Source of the DNA: CAZGLR01 sp964526635 | GTDB taxonomy: Bacteria > Zixibacteria > MSB-5A5 > GN15 > JAAZOE01 | NCBI GenBank assembly: GCA_964526635.1 | Contig: CAZGLR010000011.1 | Coordinates: 1 to 44,913, forward strand | Direction of reading: 5' to 3' | DNA length: 44,913 bases | Shown: piece by piece, positions 17,180 to 26,118 of the stretch | Position numbering within the stretch: position 1 is the stretch's first letter | Layout of the letters: every line of letters starts with the position of its first letter | The notes under the pieces: model-generated | What the model was told of the DNA's origin: nothing | Database searches by the model: none | Seen by the model: the letters and a program-made list of their open reading frames with translations, nothing else | Translations under genes and position numbers: made by a program

Positions 17180-19549
17180 ATGTTGAACAGATCCAGGATT
17201 ATCATCGGGGTCGTTGCCTGTGCTCTGGTGATTGGTATTATGGGATTCATTGGCGTCGGACAATCGGTCGACGCAGCCGCCAACAATTCCAGGCAAATTG
17301 AACCGGGCACTCTCAAAGCAAACCGCGTAGAGGCAAAAGTCTCGACCTTCTCCCTGCAGGGCGAACTCATTCCGCCTTCGACTTCAACCGAGCCATTTGC
17401 CAAATCCGTTAACCAGGGCGGCGAAGATATCTCCACTGCCGTCGCTATCCCCTCGATGCCTACCACGTTAACCGGTACTACCGACGGTTATGCCGACGAT
17501 TACCAGGAAAACTGCGATGGCGAGGGTCTGGTCAACTTTCCGGATGTCGTGTATTCCTACACGCCGGTTGAAGATGAATTCGTCGATATCGTCGGCTGTA
17601 ATTCATCCTACTTCAATCGCATCTGGGTGTATGAGACCGATGAGACCACTCTCATTGCCTGCGTCCGTTTCGCCCTCGAGTGTGGCCAGCCGCCGCGGGG
17701 AGCGCTCTATGACGTGCCCATGTCGGCCGGTGTAACTTACTATATCGTAGTCGATGGTGACGACCTCAATGGTGCTGTTCCTCCGGGCTACGGCGCCTAT
17801 GAACTCGAATGTACCGCTGAACTCCAGAACCCCCCGGGACCGGACGACAGCGCGTTTGTGCATCCGGCGATTGCCTACAACAATGGCAATCTGATTGTCG
17901 CCTATGAAGAAAAAGCCACTGACACTATGATTCTCTGGACCGGATCGAATGACAACGGCGCCACCTTCCCGACTGCCATTTTCTGGGATATTGCGGCATC
18001 GTATCCTTCGATCGAGTACTGGGGAGCCAATTCGATATTCTACGGCTGCATCGTTCCCGACGCATCCGAATTTAATGGCGCCCGAACCTACCTGATCACC
18101 ATCCCTGATCCGGTTGTTACGGCCAACTGGAGCCTTGTCTCCTGGGGCTGGGAAACTTACGGCTGGCACGATCAGATCATGAGTGCAATCGCGACTACCG
18201 ATCAGCTTGAAGCCTGGTTCTTCGGCATTCAGTCCTGGATTGCATCGACCACCTACCCCGATCCCGACCTGGTCAATGCCCCCCATATTCTGTGGGCCAC
18301 CAGCGAAACCGGCGGGACTATCTCATGGTTCCAGATCGAAAACTGCGCCACCACCGATGTGGCTATCGACAGATCGGCCGATAAAGGCTATTCGGTCTAT
18401 GACTACTTCGATACCGATGCCAGTCAGTGGCAGATGCTGGTCCGTATCGACACACCGTCACAGATGAACGTCGATCCTGAATATGGCCCGCTCGGCTTCA
18501 GTTTCACCGGTGGTGATCTGGGTACCGAACAGATCCAGCACCCCAATGTGGCGGCCGGTAACGGCACGGTCATTATCGCCTATGAACTCTGGGATAATGC
18601 CAAAGCCACCGACAAGGACATTGTCTGCCTCATCAACGATAATCCCGATGATACGCTGTGGGATGTTCTGACCGAGGTCGTCATTGTGGCCTCCGCTGAT
18701 GAAGAGGAGTTCCCGAATATCCGCCACGTTACCGGCGATATATTCGTGATGACGTATCACAAGGGCGATACCCTGTTTCAGGTCCAGAGCTGCGATGCCG
18801 GCTTGACCTGGGGCGCCCCGGTTCAGGTCAGTGTTACTCCCGATGATGTCGTCCAGAGCGAATACCGTGGCAGCGATGTCTCCGAACAGGGTCTCTGGGC
18901 GGTCTGGGAATACCAGAACTTCGGCGATGCCGATACCAGCATTTTCCTGCACTTCGGTCAGCTGGCCCTTGATTGCGACGGCGACCTGGTGCATGACCTG
19001 AACGATAACTGCCCGCTCACCTACAACGAGCTGCAGGAAAACAGTGATGGCGATGCCTATGGTGATGCCTGCGATAACTGCCCCAATGCTGACAACGAAG
19101 ACCAGGCTGATACTGATGGCGACGGTGTCGGCGATGTCTGCGACGCCTGCGAAGGCTTCGATGACGCGCTGGATGCCGACGGCGACACGGTACCCGATGG
19201 CTGCGACGAATGTCCGGGCTTCGATGACTTCGCTGACGTCGATTCCGATGGCGTTGCTGATGGCTGCGACAACTGCCCCGAAGTCCCTAATCCGGGTCAG
19301 GAAGATTCCAATGGCAACGGCGTCGGTGATGTCTGCGACTATGTCTGCGGTGATGCGACCGGCGACGGCGCCATCAATGTCGGCGATGCTGTCTACGTTA
19401 TTAACTATGTCTTCAAGGGTGGTCCGGCTCCTGATCCGCTGGAAGCCGCCGATGCCACCTGCGACGGCGAGGTGAATGTCGGCGACGCCGTCTATTTGAT
19501 CAACTATGTCTTCAAGGGCGGTCCGGCACCGTGTGCCACCTGCCCGTAA
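17180..19549 (+). CDS. Secreted protein with beta-propeller-like body, thrombospondin type 3 repeats and C-terminal dockerin
   Basis: A 789-residue extracellular protein; GGAGG lies about 6 nt before the ATG. Signal peptide (about 1-34, hydrophobic IIIGVVACALVIGIMGFIG). Residues about 95-210 form a beta-rich domain with a predicted cell-surface pattern (VVYSYTPVEDEFVDIVGC, VTYYIVVDG), like bacterial pre-peptidase C-terminal domains. About 215-595 has repeated sialidase/BNR-like blade motifs (WTGSNDNGATF, QSCDAGLTWGAPVQV). Then come about five calcium-binding thrombospondin-3 repeats (DNCP.. and DGDGVGDVCD). The C-terminus is a dockerin with two loops of the type GDGAINVGDAVYVINYVF. There is no catalytic signature I can name, so it is probably a calcium-stiffened surface or matrix protein. 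Confidence 0.82.
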   Translation: MLNRSRIIIGVVACALVIGIMGFIGVGQSVDAAANNSRQIEPGTLKANRVEAKVSTFSLQGELIPPSTSTEPFAKSVNQGGEDISTAVAIPSMPTTLTGTTDGYADDYQENCDGEGLVNFPDVVYSYTPVEDEFVDIVGCNSSYFNRIWVYETDETTLIACVRFALECGQPPRGALYDVPMSAGVTYYIVVDGDDLNGAVPPGYGAYELECTAELQNPPGPDDSAFVHPAIAYNNGNLIVAYEEKATDTMILWTGSNDNGATFPTAIFWDIAASYPSIEYWGANSIFYGCIVPDASEFNGARTYLITIPDPVVTANWSLVSWGWETYGWHDQIMSAIATTDQLEAWFFGIQSWIASTTYPDPDLVNAPHILWATSETGGTISWFQIENCATTDVAIDRSADKGYSVYDYFDTDASQWQMLVRIDTPSQMNVDPEYGPLGFSFTGGDLGTEQIQHPNVAAGNGTVIIAYELWDNAKATDKDIVCLINDNPDDTLWDVLTEVVIVASADEEEFPNIRHVTGDIFVMTYHKGDTLFQVQSCDAGLTWGAPVQVSVTPDDVVQSEYRGSDVSEQGLWAVWEYQNFGDADTSIFLHFGQLALDCDGDLVHDLNDNCPLTYNELQENSDGDAYGDACDNCPNADNEDQADTDGDGVGDVCDACEGFDDALDADGDTVPDGCDECPGFDDFADVDSDGVADGCDNCPEVPNPGQEDSNGNGVGDVCDYVCGDATGDGAINVGDAVYVINYVFKGGPAPDPLEAADATCDGEVNVGDAVYLINYVFKGGPAPCATCP

Positions 19550-19581
19550 GAGATCGTCATTGACATGAACTGGAATTCCGC

Positions 19582-19611
19582 AAAAGGCCGGGAGTGCTTC
19601 CCGGCCTTTTT
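19582..19611 (+). terminator. Rho-independent terminator
   Basis: A perfect 12-bp stem AAAAGGCCGGGA (19582-19593) / TCCCGGCCTTTT (19599-19610) with a 5-nt loop and T-tract, 32 bases after the stop of the dockerin protein. It could also work on the opposite strand because the stem ends in A4/T5. Confidence 0.9.
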
Positions 19612-19669
19612 CTATTCACCTTCTGCGGCTCTTATCGTACATATGATAAACTGCTGGGGAGATATGGCA

Positions 19670-20512
19670 ATGGTATACCCGTATCGCATCGGAACGTCAT
19701 CATTCTCAGAAACCGACTGGGTTGGCAACTTCTATCCCGCCGGAACCAAACCGGCCGACTTTTTAACGGTGTATGCCTCCAAATTTACGACCGTCGAAAT
19801 CGATGCCACCTATTACGCCATACCGGCCCGTCGTACGGTCGAAAACTGGGTTCGGAAAACCCCCGAGGGTTTTCTCATCTGCGCCAAATTCCCTAAATCT
19901 ATCGTTCATGGCGGCGATGGCCCCACTCCCGACCCCAATGTCGTGCTTGTTCCCGACATAACCAATGACCGCCGGGATCGCTTTCTCGATGTTATCGCTG
20001 AACTTGGAGACCGCCTCGGACCTCTGGTTGTGCAGTTTCCGTATTTCGCCAAACGCGTATTTTCAACCAGTAATGTGTTCATGGATCGGCTCGACCGCTT
20101 CTTGGCCGATCTTCCGCGTAATTTTCGTTATGCTGTCGAAATACGAAACCGCCGCTGGCTGACTCCCCAATTCGCTGACATGCTGCGGCGCCACGACGTT
20201 GCCCTGGTGCTGGTCGACCATGCCTGGATGCCTCACGGTGAGGAAGTGATGGAAATGTTCGATCCGGTCACCACGGATTTTGCCTATCTACGGCTTCTTG
20301 GCGACCGGAAGGGAATCGAAGAAATTACCACGACCTGGGATCGTGAAGTAATAGATCACAGGGAAAGTATGATTCGGTGGGTAGATCTCGTCGCCCGATT
20401 TGCCGAGCGCGACATCGAATCATTGATATACATAAATAATCACTATGCCGGGCATGCGCCGACAACGGCTGACCGGCTTACGGACATGCTGGAAAAGCGG
20501 CTTCGCGGGTAA
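19670..20512 (+). CDS. DUF72 (YecE-like) family protein
   Basis: A 280-residue soluble protein with a TIM-barrel-like DUF72 pattern: opening IGTSSFSETDWVGNFYPAG, then FTTVEIDATYYAIPARRTVENW and KFPKSIVHGG. FRYAVEIRNRRWLT, VALVLVDHAWMP, and a C-terminal NNHYAGHAPTTADRLTDML complete it. I start it at ATG 19670, 8 nt after GGGGAG. The ORF could extend upstream to 19565 but that would run across the terminator hairpin. DUF72 proteins resemble xylose isomerase/endonuclease IV barrels; biochemical activity is not established. It converges with the GAK operon, ending 15 bp from it. Confidence 0.9.
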   Translation: MVYPYRIGTSSFSETDWVGNFYPAGTKPADFLTVYASKFTTVEIDATYYAIPARRTVENWVRKTPEGFLICAKFPKSIVHGGDGPTPDPNVVLVPDITNDRRDRFLDVIAELGDRLGPLVVQFPYFAKRVFSTSNVFMDRLDRFLADLPRNFRYAVEIRNRRWLTPQFADMLRRHDVALVLVDHAWMPHGEEVMEMFDPVTTDFAYLRLLGDRKGIEEITTTWDREVIDHRESMIRWVDLVARFAERDIESLIYINNHYAGHAPTTADRLTDMLEKRLRG

Positions 20513-20527
20513 ATTGACCGAGCGGTA

Positions 20528-20845
20528 CTATTCTCCCGTAAACTCGCCGACCTTCTCGGTGTCTTCCTCCGGCTGCGGTTCTTCGGAACTGATTTTGAGT
20601 TTCGCTTCCTCTTCAGCCGGGACGTCCTTCATCCAGCTTATCTCAAAAGAGATCTTTTCTTTATCCCGCTTCTCCGATGCCGAGATTTCAACATAAACCT
20701 GGTCGGTCGGATTGAGCACGACATGCCGATCACCGTTTTCAACGCACACTTTGCCGGCCTTGATACTGGCCACCAACTCCTCGAGATACTCAATCGCCTG
20801 TTCCTGCTGCAGGCGTCCCTTAAAGACAAGTGTCTTTTTGCTCAC
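20528..20845 (-). CDS. Amphi-Trp domain protein, last gene of the GAK operon
   Basis: A 105-residue acidic protein. I use the GTG at 20843-20845 because GGAGG stands 5 nt upstream; an in-frame start 18 codons earlier lacks this. It has the amphi-Trp layout: an N-terminal helix EQAIEYLEELVASIKAGKV, then VCVENGDRHVVLNPTDQVY, and the signature amphipathic strand with Trp KISFEISWMKDV. The C-terminal tail is Glu-rich. Such short proteins accompany GAK-type operons; their role is unknown. It starts 66 bp after the CofD-like gene. Confidence 0.8.
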   Translation of the reverse strand: MSKKTLVFKGRLQQEQAIEYLEELVASIKAGKVCVENGDRHVVLNPTDQVYVEISASEKRDKEKISFEISWMKDVPAEEEAKLKISSEEPQPEEDTEKVGEFTGE

Positions 20846-20911
20846 GGATACCTCCGCATGAATCAAATATTCTGCTGTTGCCGGAGAGCCGCCCGGCACA
20901 GCGCTTATGTA

Positions 20912-22111
20912 TCAGGTCAACGACAATAATACCGATAAGAGTAAATGCTCATCGATCCGGGGATGACTCTCGGTAGTAACAAGCGGGACATCGATAACAT
21001 CAACTCCCAGCTTTTGTATCGCCTCACGATCAATTGGAGTCGTATAGGCACCGGAAGATGAATCACAAATGACAAAATTCAGAACATCGCTGGTTGTGAC
21101 CGCATCACCGCATCGATGACGCAAATAATATAATAGTTTTGCGGTTGACTCCGCAACAGAAATCCCCCGGAGTTCCGGGTCGATCCCGGTATTGGGGATA
21201 TACACCTTGGGACAATGATTATCGGCGATCGCCTCCGAAACTCCCGAAACCAGCAGGTTGGCTACCACCGATGTATAAAAACTGCCGATCGGGTAGCAGA
21301 TCAATTCAGCCTGGTCGATCAGGTCTCGAATCTTTGATCGCAGGGGAATATCGATTTCATGTCCTGATTTGGTCTCATCAGTCAGGTATAATTCGACAAT
21401 GGCCGACGATGGCGGCGGTACTTCCTTGCCGGTCAGGTTACGTTGTCCGACTGTAGTGGAGCCATCTTCCATCCGAGCCGCCAGATGTGCATTGACCGAC
21501 GTGATGGTCCGGACCGTGCCCTTCGCCTCAACCAGTTTGGCGAACATGAAAACCACCGGGTCGATGTGTCGTTCATTATTCAAAAAGCCGCCGGCCAGAA
21601 TCATATTCCCTATGCTGGCGCCGCGCAAATCGAAATCCGACGGCATCGCGCGATAAAAATACCGCAGATGATTACGGATAATCTTGCGCATGGGATCATG
21701 AATGCGACCGACCAGTTCATCGCCGCCGTCTACCATGGACTCGATTCGCTTTTGCAGACAATCCTGATCTGCGTCTTTCGGCAGACGATAAGCAAACAAC
21801 TCATAAATCTGGGGGTTACCGGTCACCGATTGATCGGCCAGGGCCATCAGCCGGCTCCGCATATCCCCGACCGACAGCATATTGAATGCTTCGCGGATTA
21901 TCGCCGAGGATCCCCCGGAATCGAATGGTGTCACCAGGTGAATCGAATTATGTGTGTAGGCGGTCAGGGCCCGGCTGACCGGATTGAGGGCGGTGCCGCC
22001 GGAAAAAAACAACACCCGCGGTCCCAATTCCGGCACTTTTTTGTAACGGGCCAGCTTTAAGCGGTGCGGGAGGCGCACGCGACGGATGATATCAATATGG
22101 GAATCACTCAT
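20912..22111 (-). CDS. GAK-system CofD-like protein
   Basis: A 399-residue cytosolic protein related to the CofD/YvcK fold (2-phospho-L-lactate transferase / gluconeogenesis factor). The Rossmann-like N-terminal motif is LFFSGGTALNPVSRALTAY, followed by the family's VTPFDSGGSSAIIREAF. Later come IGNMILAGGFLN, the central GSFYTSVVANLLVSGVSEAI and a C-terminal DVIDVPLV. True CofD transfers lactyl-phosphate to the F420 precursor Fo; no other F420 gene is near, and the neighbours (HprK-like kinase, ATP-grasp) identify it as the CofD-like member of the GAK set. It begins 33 bp after the kinase gene. Substrate unknown. Confidence 0.85.
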   Translation of the reverse strand: MSDSHIDIIRRVRLPHRLKLARYKKVPELGPRVLFFSGGTALNPVSRALTAYTHNSIHLVTPFDSGGSSAIIREAFNMLSVGDMRSRLMALADQSVTGNPQIYELFAYRLPKDADQDCLQKRIESMVDGGDELVGRIHDPMRKIIRNHLRYFYRAMPSDFDLRGASIGNMILAGGFLNNERHIDPVVFMFAKLVEAKGTVRTITSVNAHLAARMEDGSTTVGQRNLTGKEVPPPSSAIVELYLTDETKSGHEIDIPLRSKIRDLIDQAELICYPIGSFYTSVVANLLVSGVSEAIADNHCPKVYIPNTGIDPELRGISVAESTAKLLYYLRHRCGDAVTTSDVLNFVICDSSSGAYTTPIDREAIQKLGVDVIDVPLVTTESHPRIDEHLLLSVLLSLT

Positions 22112-22144
22112 ATCAGGTTGCGCATTGATTGGTCGTTATCGACA

Positions 22145-23215
22145 TTACTCCATAATCTCCAGGCATGAGTGTGTCGCCTGCTCGAAATCAGTCCCGCCGG
22201 TGATCTCGAAGACCTTGACCGGCCGGAGCATACTAATATAGGCTTCCTCTGAAAAATCCAGACTTCGCGACTGCTTTTCATAAAACAGCCCCGGCGCCTT
22301 TATAAAGGCCCCCAGCAAATCACGGCGCGCCTCGAGATCGACCCGTGTGATTAGCGCCGGTTCATTGGTTCGCTGCCAGTTGAGGATTACCAGCGCATCC
22401 ATCGGCGCTTCGAGATCAAAACGATCCTCGCCATAGACTTCATCTATCATGACATCGTATTTCTGCTCCAGCGACCAGAGGTCAGCGGCGGGTATAGTTT
22501 CCAGATCCTCACGTTCATCATCCGGCAATATCTCGGTCAGGGTATCATTGGCCAGAATTGTCCCGGGATTTATCCTTGGCTGCTTGGGGACACCCAGCAT
22601 GATGACACGCTCGGCCCGGCTTTGTACCAGCAGGCGATCATTGCTGACAAAATTGAGATTATGATTCATCAGATGCAGGGCCAGGGTCGATTTTCCCATG
22701 CCCGAAAAGCCGGCCAGAGCCAGACCGGTCTTTTTATTGACGACCCCGGCGGCATGACCCAGCAGGCAGCCTCGTCGCAGCAGCCACTGAATATAGCGGT
22801 TGTTGATGAAATTGACCACTTGATTGCTGTTTTCCGTGCATAATCCGGCCGCCATATGTATATCGCCGCCGAATAAAAAGACCATACCCGTTAACCGCTT
22901 TCGGACAATCCGCCCATCGGGTAAATCAATGAATTCTTCTTTGATTTTGGTTTTACCGGGATCGGGTTGCTTGATGGTAAACTCCATCCCGAATCGGGGT
23001 GGTTCGGCTTCGAGGGCGATGATCTCTATATCCGGTCGGCGGCCATCACAGGTAAATGATCCGAAATAGTCCTTCAGGTCGGAAATCAAGAGATGCGAAT
23101 TTGAATTCACGCGTATTCCACAGCCGCCGAATTGCAGATCGAGCGTGTAGTCTATCGAAAACTGCCGGGCAAGGGCGCCGGTAATACTGACAATGCTTGC
23201 TTCGAGTTGAGTCAT
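22145..23215 (-). CDS. HprK-related kinase B (GAK system)
   Basis: A 356-residue protein whose second half resembles the HPr kinase/phosphorylase catalytic core. It has P-loop GFSGMGKSTLALHLM (about 169-183), then NFVSNDRLLVQ (Asp after the loop, as in HprK) and GVPKQPRINPGTILAND. The preceding GHAAGVVNKKTGLAL is also typical. The N-terminal about 140 residues are specific to this subgroup. There is no HPr or PTS gene in the window. Its ATG overlaps the stop of the ATP-grasp gene by 4 nt (ATGA). It is likely a kinase acting on a protein or small molecule in the GAK pathway; the true substrate is unknown. Confidence 0.88.
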   Translation of the reverse strand: MTQLEASIVSITGALARQFSIDYTLDLQFGGCGIRVNSNSHLLISDLKDYFGSFTCDGRRPDIEIIALEAEPPRFGMEFTIKQPDPGKTKIKEEFIDLPDGRIVRKRLTGMVFLFGGDIHMAAGLCTENSNQVVNFINNRYIQWLLRRGCLLGHAAGVVNKKTGLALAGFSGMGKSTLALHLMNHNLNFVSNDRLLVQSRAERVIMLGVPKQPRINPGTILANDTLTEILPDDEREDLETIPAADLWSLEQKYDVMIDEVYGEDRFDLEAPMDALVILNWQRTNEPALITRVDLEARRDLLGAFIKAPGLFYEKQSRSLDFSEEAYISMLRPVKVFEITGGTDFEQATHSCLEIME

Positions 23216-24120
23216 GATTTGATCGATCCCGAGTAGGCCTTTTCGATAGATTCCACGACGTAATCAACATACGCCTCTGCCGCATCGATACCGCAGGCAT
23301 CGAGCAAACCGTGAAATCCGCCGAAGGCCGATACTTCAAATACCATTGGTCCATCGGGTGTCTCAGCGACATCGACACTGGTGAAATCGAGGCCGAACAG
23401 GCGCTGAGCCCGATCAGCCAAATCGATTAACTCCTGCGACGGCTCATAGGGTGCATATTTTCCCCCGGAGTGAGTCGTCGTATTCCACGACTGCCGGCTG
23501 CCGACCCGGGCATAAGTCCCCAGATATTTTCCGCCAAGGAAAGTCATACCGAGATCATGGCCGGGGAGAGGAATCATCTTCTGCATATAAATCAATGGAT
23601 TGCCACTGGTCTTGAATTCTTTCAACTGGGTCCGGGCTGCTGTGCCGGCTTCGACGACCACCATCCCGCGGGCTTTAGACGAATAAATCGGCTTCAACAC
23701 AGCTCGTTGATATCTCTCCAGCGCGACCAGCGCTTTATCGATATCTTCGGTGATCGTGGTCGGCGGCATCGGAATGTCACCGGCGCGCAGCGTGGTTGTG
23801 TTGCTCAGCCGGTCGATCGCCTGCAGCATCGGCCCCGGCCGGGAAAAAATACGGATTCCCTTGTTTTCCAGAAAACGCAGAATCTCCAGCCGCTCAACCA
23901 GGTCGGCGCTGTAATGCAAGCCGATCTTCTTGACAATGATTGCATCCAACTCGGCCAGGTTGTGATCCTCGAATCGCAGCGCACCCGATTCCAGATCCAG
24001 CGTCACTCGATCCATCTCAACCAGCAGGCGGAAGCCGGTTTTGTCGGCAACCGCAGCGGCCAGCCGCCGGGATGACCAGCCGTCGGCGATGCCCACAACG
24101 GCGATTTTTGGTGATGACAT
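23212..24120 (-). CDS. GAK-system ATP-grasp enzyme (RimK-like)
   Basis: A 302-residue ATP-grasp protein. The N-terminal domain (about 1-95) has a Rossmann-like opening KIAVVGIADGWSSRRLAAAV. The ATP-grasp core follows with ERYQRAVLKPIYSSKARGMV (lysine and small loop), IYMQKMIPLPGHDLGMTFLG, and the C-terminal metal/nucleotide segment FGLDFTSVDVAETPDGPMVF then EVSAFGG. RimK-like enzymes ligate an amino acid or other amine to a carboxylate via an acylphosphate. It sits 35 bp behind the PhoU-APH gene and overlaps the kinase gene, so the three are co-translated. Product unknown. Confidence 0.87.
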   Translation of the reverse strand: MSSPKIAVVGIADGWSSRRLAAAVADKTGFRLLVEMDRVTLDLESGALRFEDHNLAELDAIIVKKIGLHYSADLVERLEILRFLENKGIRIFSRPGPMLQAIDRLSNTTTLRAGDIPMPPTTITEDIDKALVALERYQRAVLKPIYSSKARGMVVVEAGTAARTQLKEFKTSGNPLIYMQKMIPLPGHDLGMTFLGGKYLGTYARVGSRQSWNTTTHSGGKYAPYEPSQELIDLADRAQRLFGLDFTSVDVAETPDGPMVFEVSAFGGFHGLLDACGIDAAEAYVDYVVESIEKAYSGSIKS

Positions 24121-24155
24121 GATTTCTCAGTTGCCCCTTCTCAATCCATGAGGTG

Positions 24156-25799
24156 TCAGGTTGTCATTGCTTCCCGGGGAATTTTGAATTTGTCCCAGGA
24201 GGTACCCTCGTGTGCCATCAATTTTTCGAGCAGAAACGCCGCGCGCAAGTACATCGCTTTGGCGAATTCGGTACTCAATTCAAACCGCGTCGAACTGGCG
24301 AAATTCCGAATCAGGCCCAGGGTCAATCGGGCGTCATAGGTGTGATCGTTATGCTTGTCCGCAAAGCGCTTGCCGAATTCGTAGAAGTCGGCAATGACCC
24401 TGTCGATACGCGACCGCAGGCGGCTGTCGGATACCGGCAGCCGGTAATTCGAAATTAAGAAAACCGAGATATCCTGCACATAATCGGTATCGCGCGACCG
24501 ATGCAGGTCAATAAAATGCACCTGTAAATCATTCTGACTGATAATGATATTATCAACATTGAGATCACCGTGAATGTAAACCGAAAACGGCGCCGAGAGC
24601 TTTTGATCGAGCGATAACCCCGCCCGCAGCAAATCCACGAACGACGGCATCGTCAGCGAACCGATTTGATCACCGGGAAATTCATAATCGGGGTGGACCT
24701 TGTGAACATCGCGAATGCGATCCAACAATTGCGAGATATACCTGGCATTGATTTCGCCGGGTTTCATCGTCTGCGTCCAGACCCGTTCCAGAGTTTCGGT
24801 CAGGGCTGCCTGGGATGACAGCAGATTAGCGTCATCTTCCTCGAACAGGATGTCCTTGAACGTGGAGCCGGAAAAATACTCCAGCAGCACAGAACCGTTG
24901 TCACCATGTTCCTGATAACTGAAAATCTTCGGCGCCAGCGTGGGATCAATAGTCTGCCACCGTTCGATACTTTTCTTTTCCTCCTGCAGCTTTTTTAACC
25001 GGCCTTCTTTGAATATCGCATTCGTTGCCGGCTTGCCGTCGATTCGCTGATTCTGAATACGGGCGATACGGCACCCCGACCGCGTTTCCCAGATCGATTG
25101 GAAACTGAGTGATTCCAGATCCGTACCCATATCGGCATCGTGCAGTGTTTCTTCCAGGGCTTTGACCTGATGAATTTTCAGCTTTTCACCCATCGCCGAG
25201 GATATAATCGCCTCGCCGATGTTCAACAGGCTGTCGCCGATCCGTTCGAGGTACCGGAAAATAAATATCGCCGTCAGCAAATCCTCGATATCCTTGCCCT
25301 TGCGAAGCTGATCCAAAATATCCTTGAACGCATCCGCATACAACGTATCGATGATATATTCAGCGCGGCATATCTGCAGACCCATCTGGATGTTGCGGGT
25401 GATGGCCGCGTCGTACACCTTGTCCAGCGGTTCAAGAATCTGGTCGAAAAACGGCAAGACATCATACTGGAGCATGAACTGGGGCTTGTGCAGGTACTGC
25501 GTCTGCCGGACTACATTGACAGCGAAATCGGCGATGCGCTCCAGATTGGAGGTGATAACCACGCCCGCCTTGATCAAGTCGATGGTCGATTTGTCTAATT
25601 CGGCATTGCCCAGAATATGAGTGAATGACTTTGTCTCGATAACGCCCTTGAGGTTGTCGATGTAATCATCGCGAGCAACAAAATGCTCGATCGACACGCT
25701 GTCGGGATCTTTGAGAACCCGTAATGCGTCCTGCAACTGCGATTTGACTTCAAGAATCAAAAAACGCAGGTTTTCCTGGATGTCCTTGCGAAACGGCAC
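24156..25799 (-). CDS. PhoU-domain / aminoglycoside-phosphotransferase-like fusion
   Basis: A 547-residue fusion. Residues about 1-220 form a PhoU-like helical domain with both family signatures (ERIADFAVNV at about 87 and ERIGDSLLNIGEAI at about 185), which normally bind metal clusters in phosphate regulation. Residues about 235-547 are an APH/choline-kinase-like phosphotransferase: Brenner-type catalytic loop HGDLNVDN (H410, D412, N417) and FIDLHRSRD (metal Asp after it). A degenerate N-lobe precedes (FKEGRLKKLQEE). The coupling suggests a small-molecule or protein kinase under phosphate-like control. It lies within the GAK operon, between an amphi-Trp gene and the ATP-grasp gene. Confidence 0.83.
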   Translation of the reverse strand: MPFRKDIQENLRFLILEVKSQLQDALRVLKDPDSVSIEHFVARDDYIDNLKGVIETKSFTHILGNAELDKSTIDLIKAGVVITSNLERIADFAVNVVRQTQYLHKPQFMLQYDVLPFFDQILEPLDKVYDAAITRNIQMGLQICRAEYIIDTLYADAFKDILDQLRKGKDIEDLLTAIFIFRYLERIGDSLLNIGEAIISSAMGEKLKIHQVKALEETLHDADMGTDLESLSFQSIWETRSGCRIARIQNQRIDGKPATNAIFKEGRLKKLQEEKKSIERWQTIDPTLAPKIFSYQEHGDNGSVLLEYFSGSTFKDILFEEDDANLLSSQAALTETLERVWTQTMKPGEINARYISQLLDRIRDVHKVHPDYEFPGDQIGSLTMPSFVDLLRAGLSLDQKLSAPFSVYIHGDLNVDNIIISQNDLQVHFIDLHRSRDTDYVQDISVFLISNYRLPVSDSRLRSRIDRVIADFYEFGKRFADKHNDHTYDARLTLGLIRNFASSTRFELSTEFAKAMYLRAAFLLEKLMAHEGTSWDKFKIPREAMTT

Positions 25800-25818
25800 G
25801 GTAATAAGATGGTATCCG

Positions 25819-26097
25819 TTATAGTTCGATTGTCAATGGCGTCGTTTCAATTTCTTCCGGCTCTTCTTTGGGCTTCCAGCTGATCTTCAGCGACAATTTC
25901 ATCCGATCGTCTTTTTTCCGCGCTTTCAGCGTCAGCTTCAACAACCCGTTGGGCTCCATGACAATCTTGTTGCCATTGCCGTTGCTCAATACAAGATGAC
26001 CGCTCTGAAGGCCGTCACTGATGGCATTGAGATACTTGACGATCGTCTGGCAATCCTGCAGAGATTCGTGCCTGAATTCGTTTTTCGGGGTCGCCAT
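25819..26097 (-). CDS. Amphi-Trp domain protein, second gene of the GAK operon
   Basis: A 92-residue protein starting at ATG 26097 with GGGAG 5 nt upstream (an in-frame GTG four codons earlier overlaps this site). It shows the helix SLQDCQTIVKYLNAISDGLQ, then GHLVLSNGNGNKIVMEPNGL, and the amphipathic Trp strand MKLSLKISWKPKEEPEE. It is shorter than the other copy at 20528 but of the same design. Gaps of 21 and 19 bp separate it from its neighbours. Function unknown. Confidence 0.78.
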   Translation of the reverse strand: MATPKNEFRHESLQDCQTIVKYLNAISDGLQSGHLVLSNGNGNKIVMEPNGLLKLTLKARKKDDRMKLSLKISWKPKEEPEEIETTPLTIEL

Positions 26098-26118
26098 ACT
26101 ATCTCCCACATTGATGCG

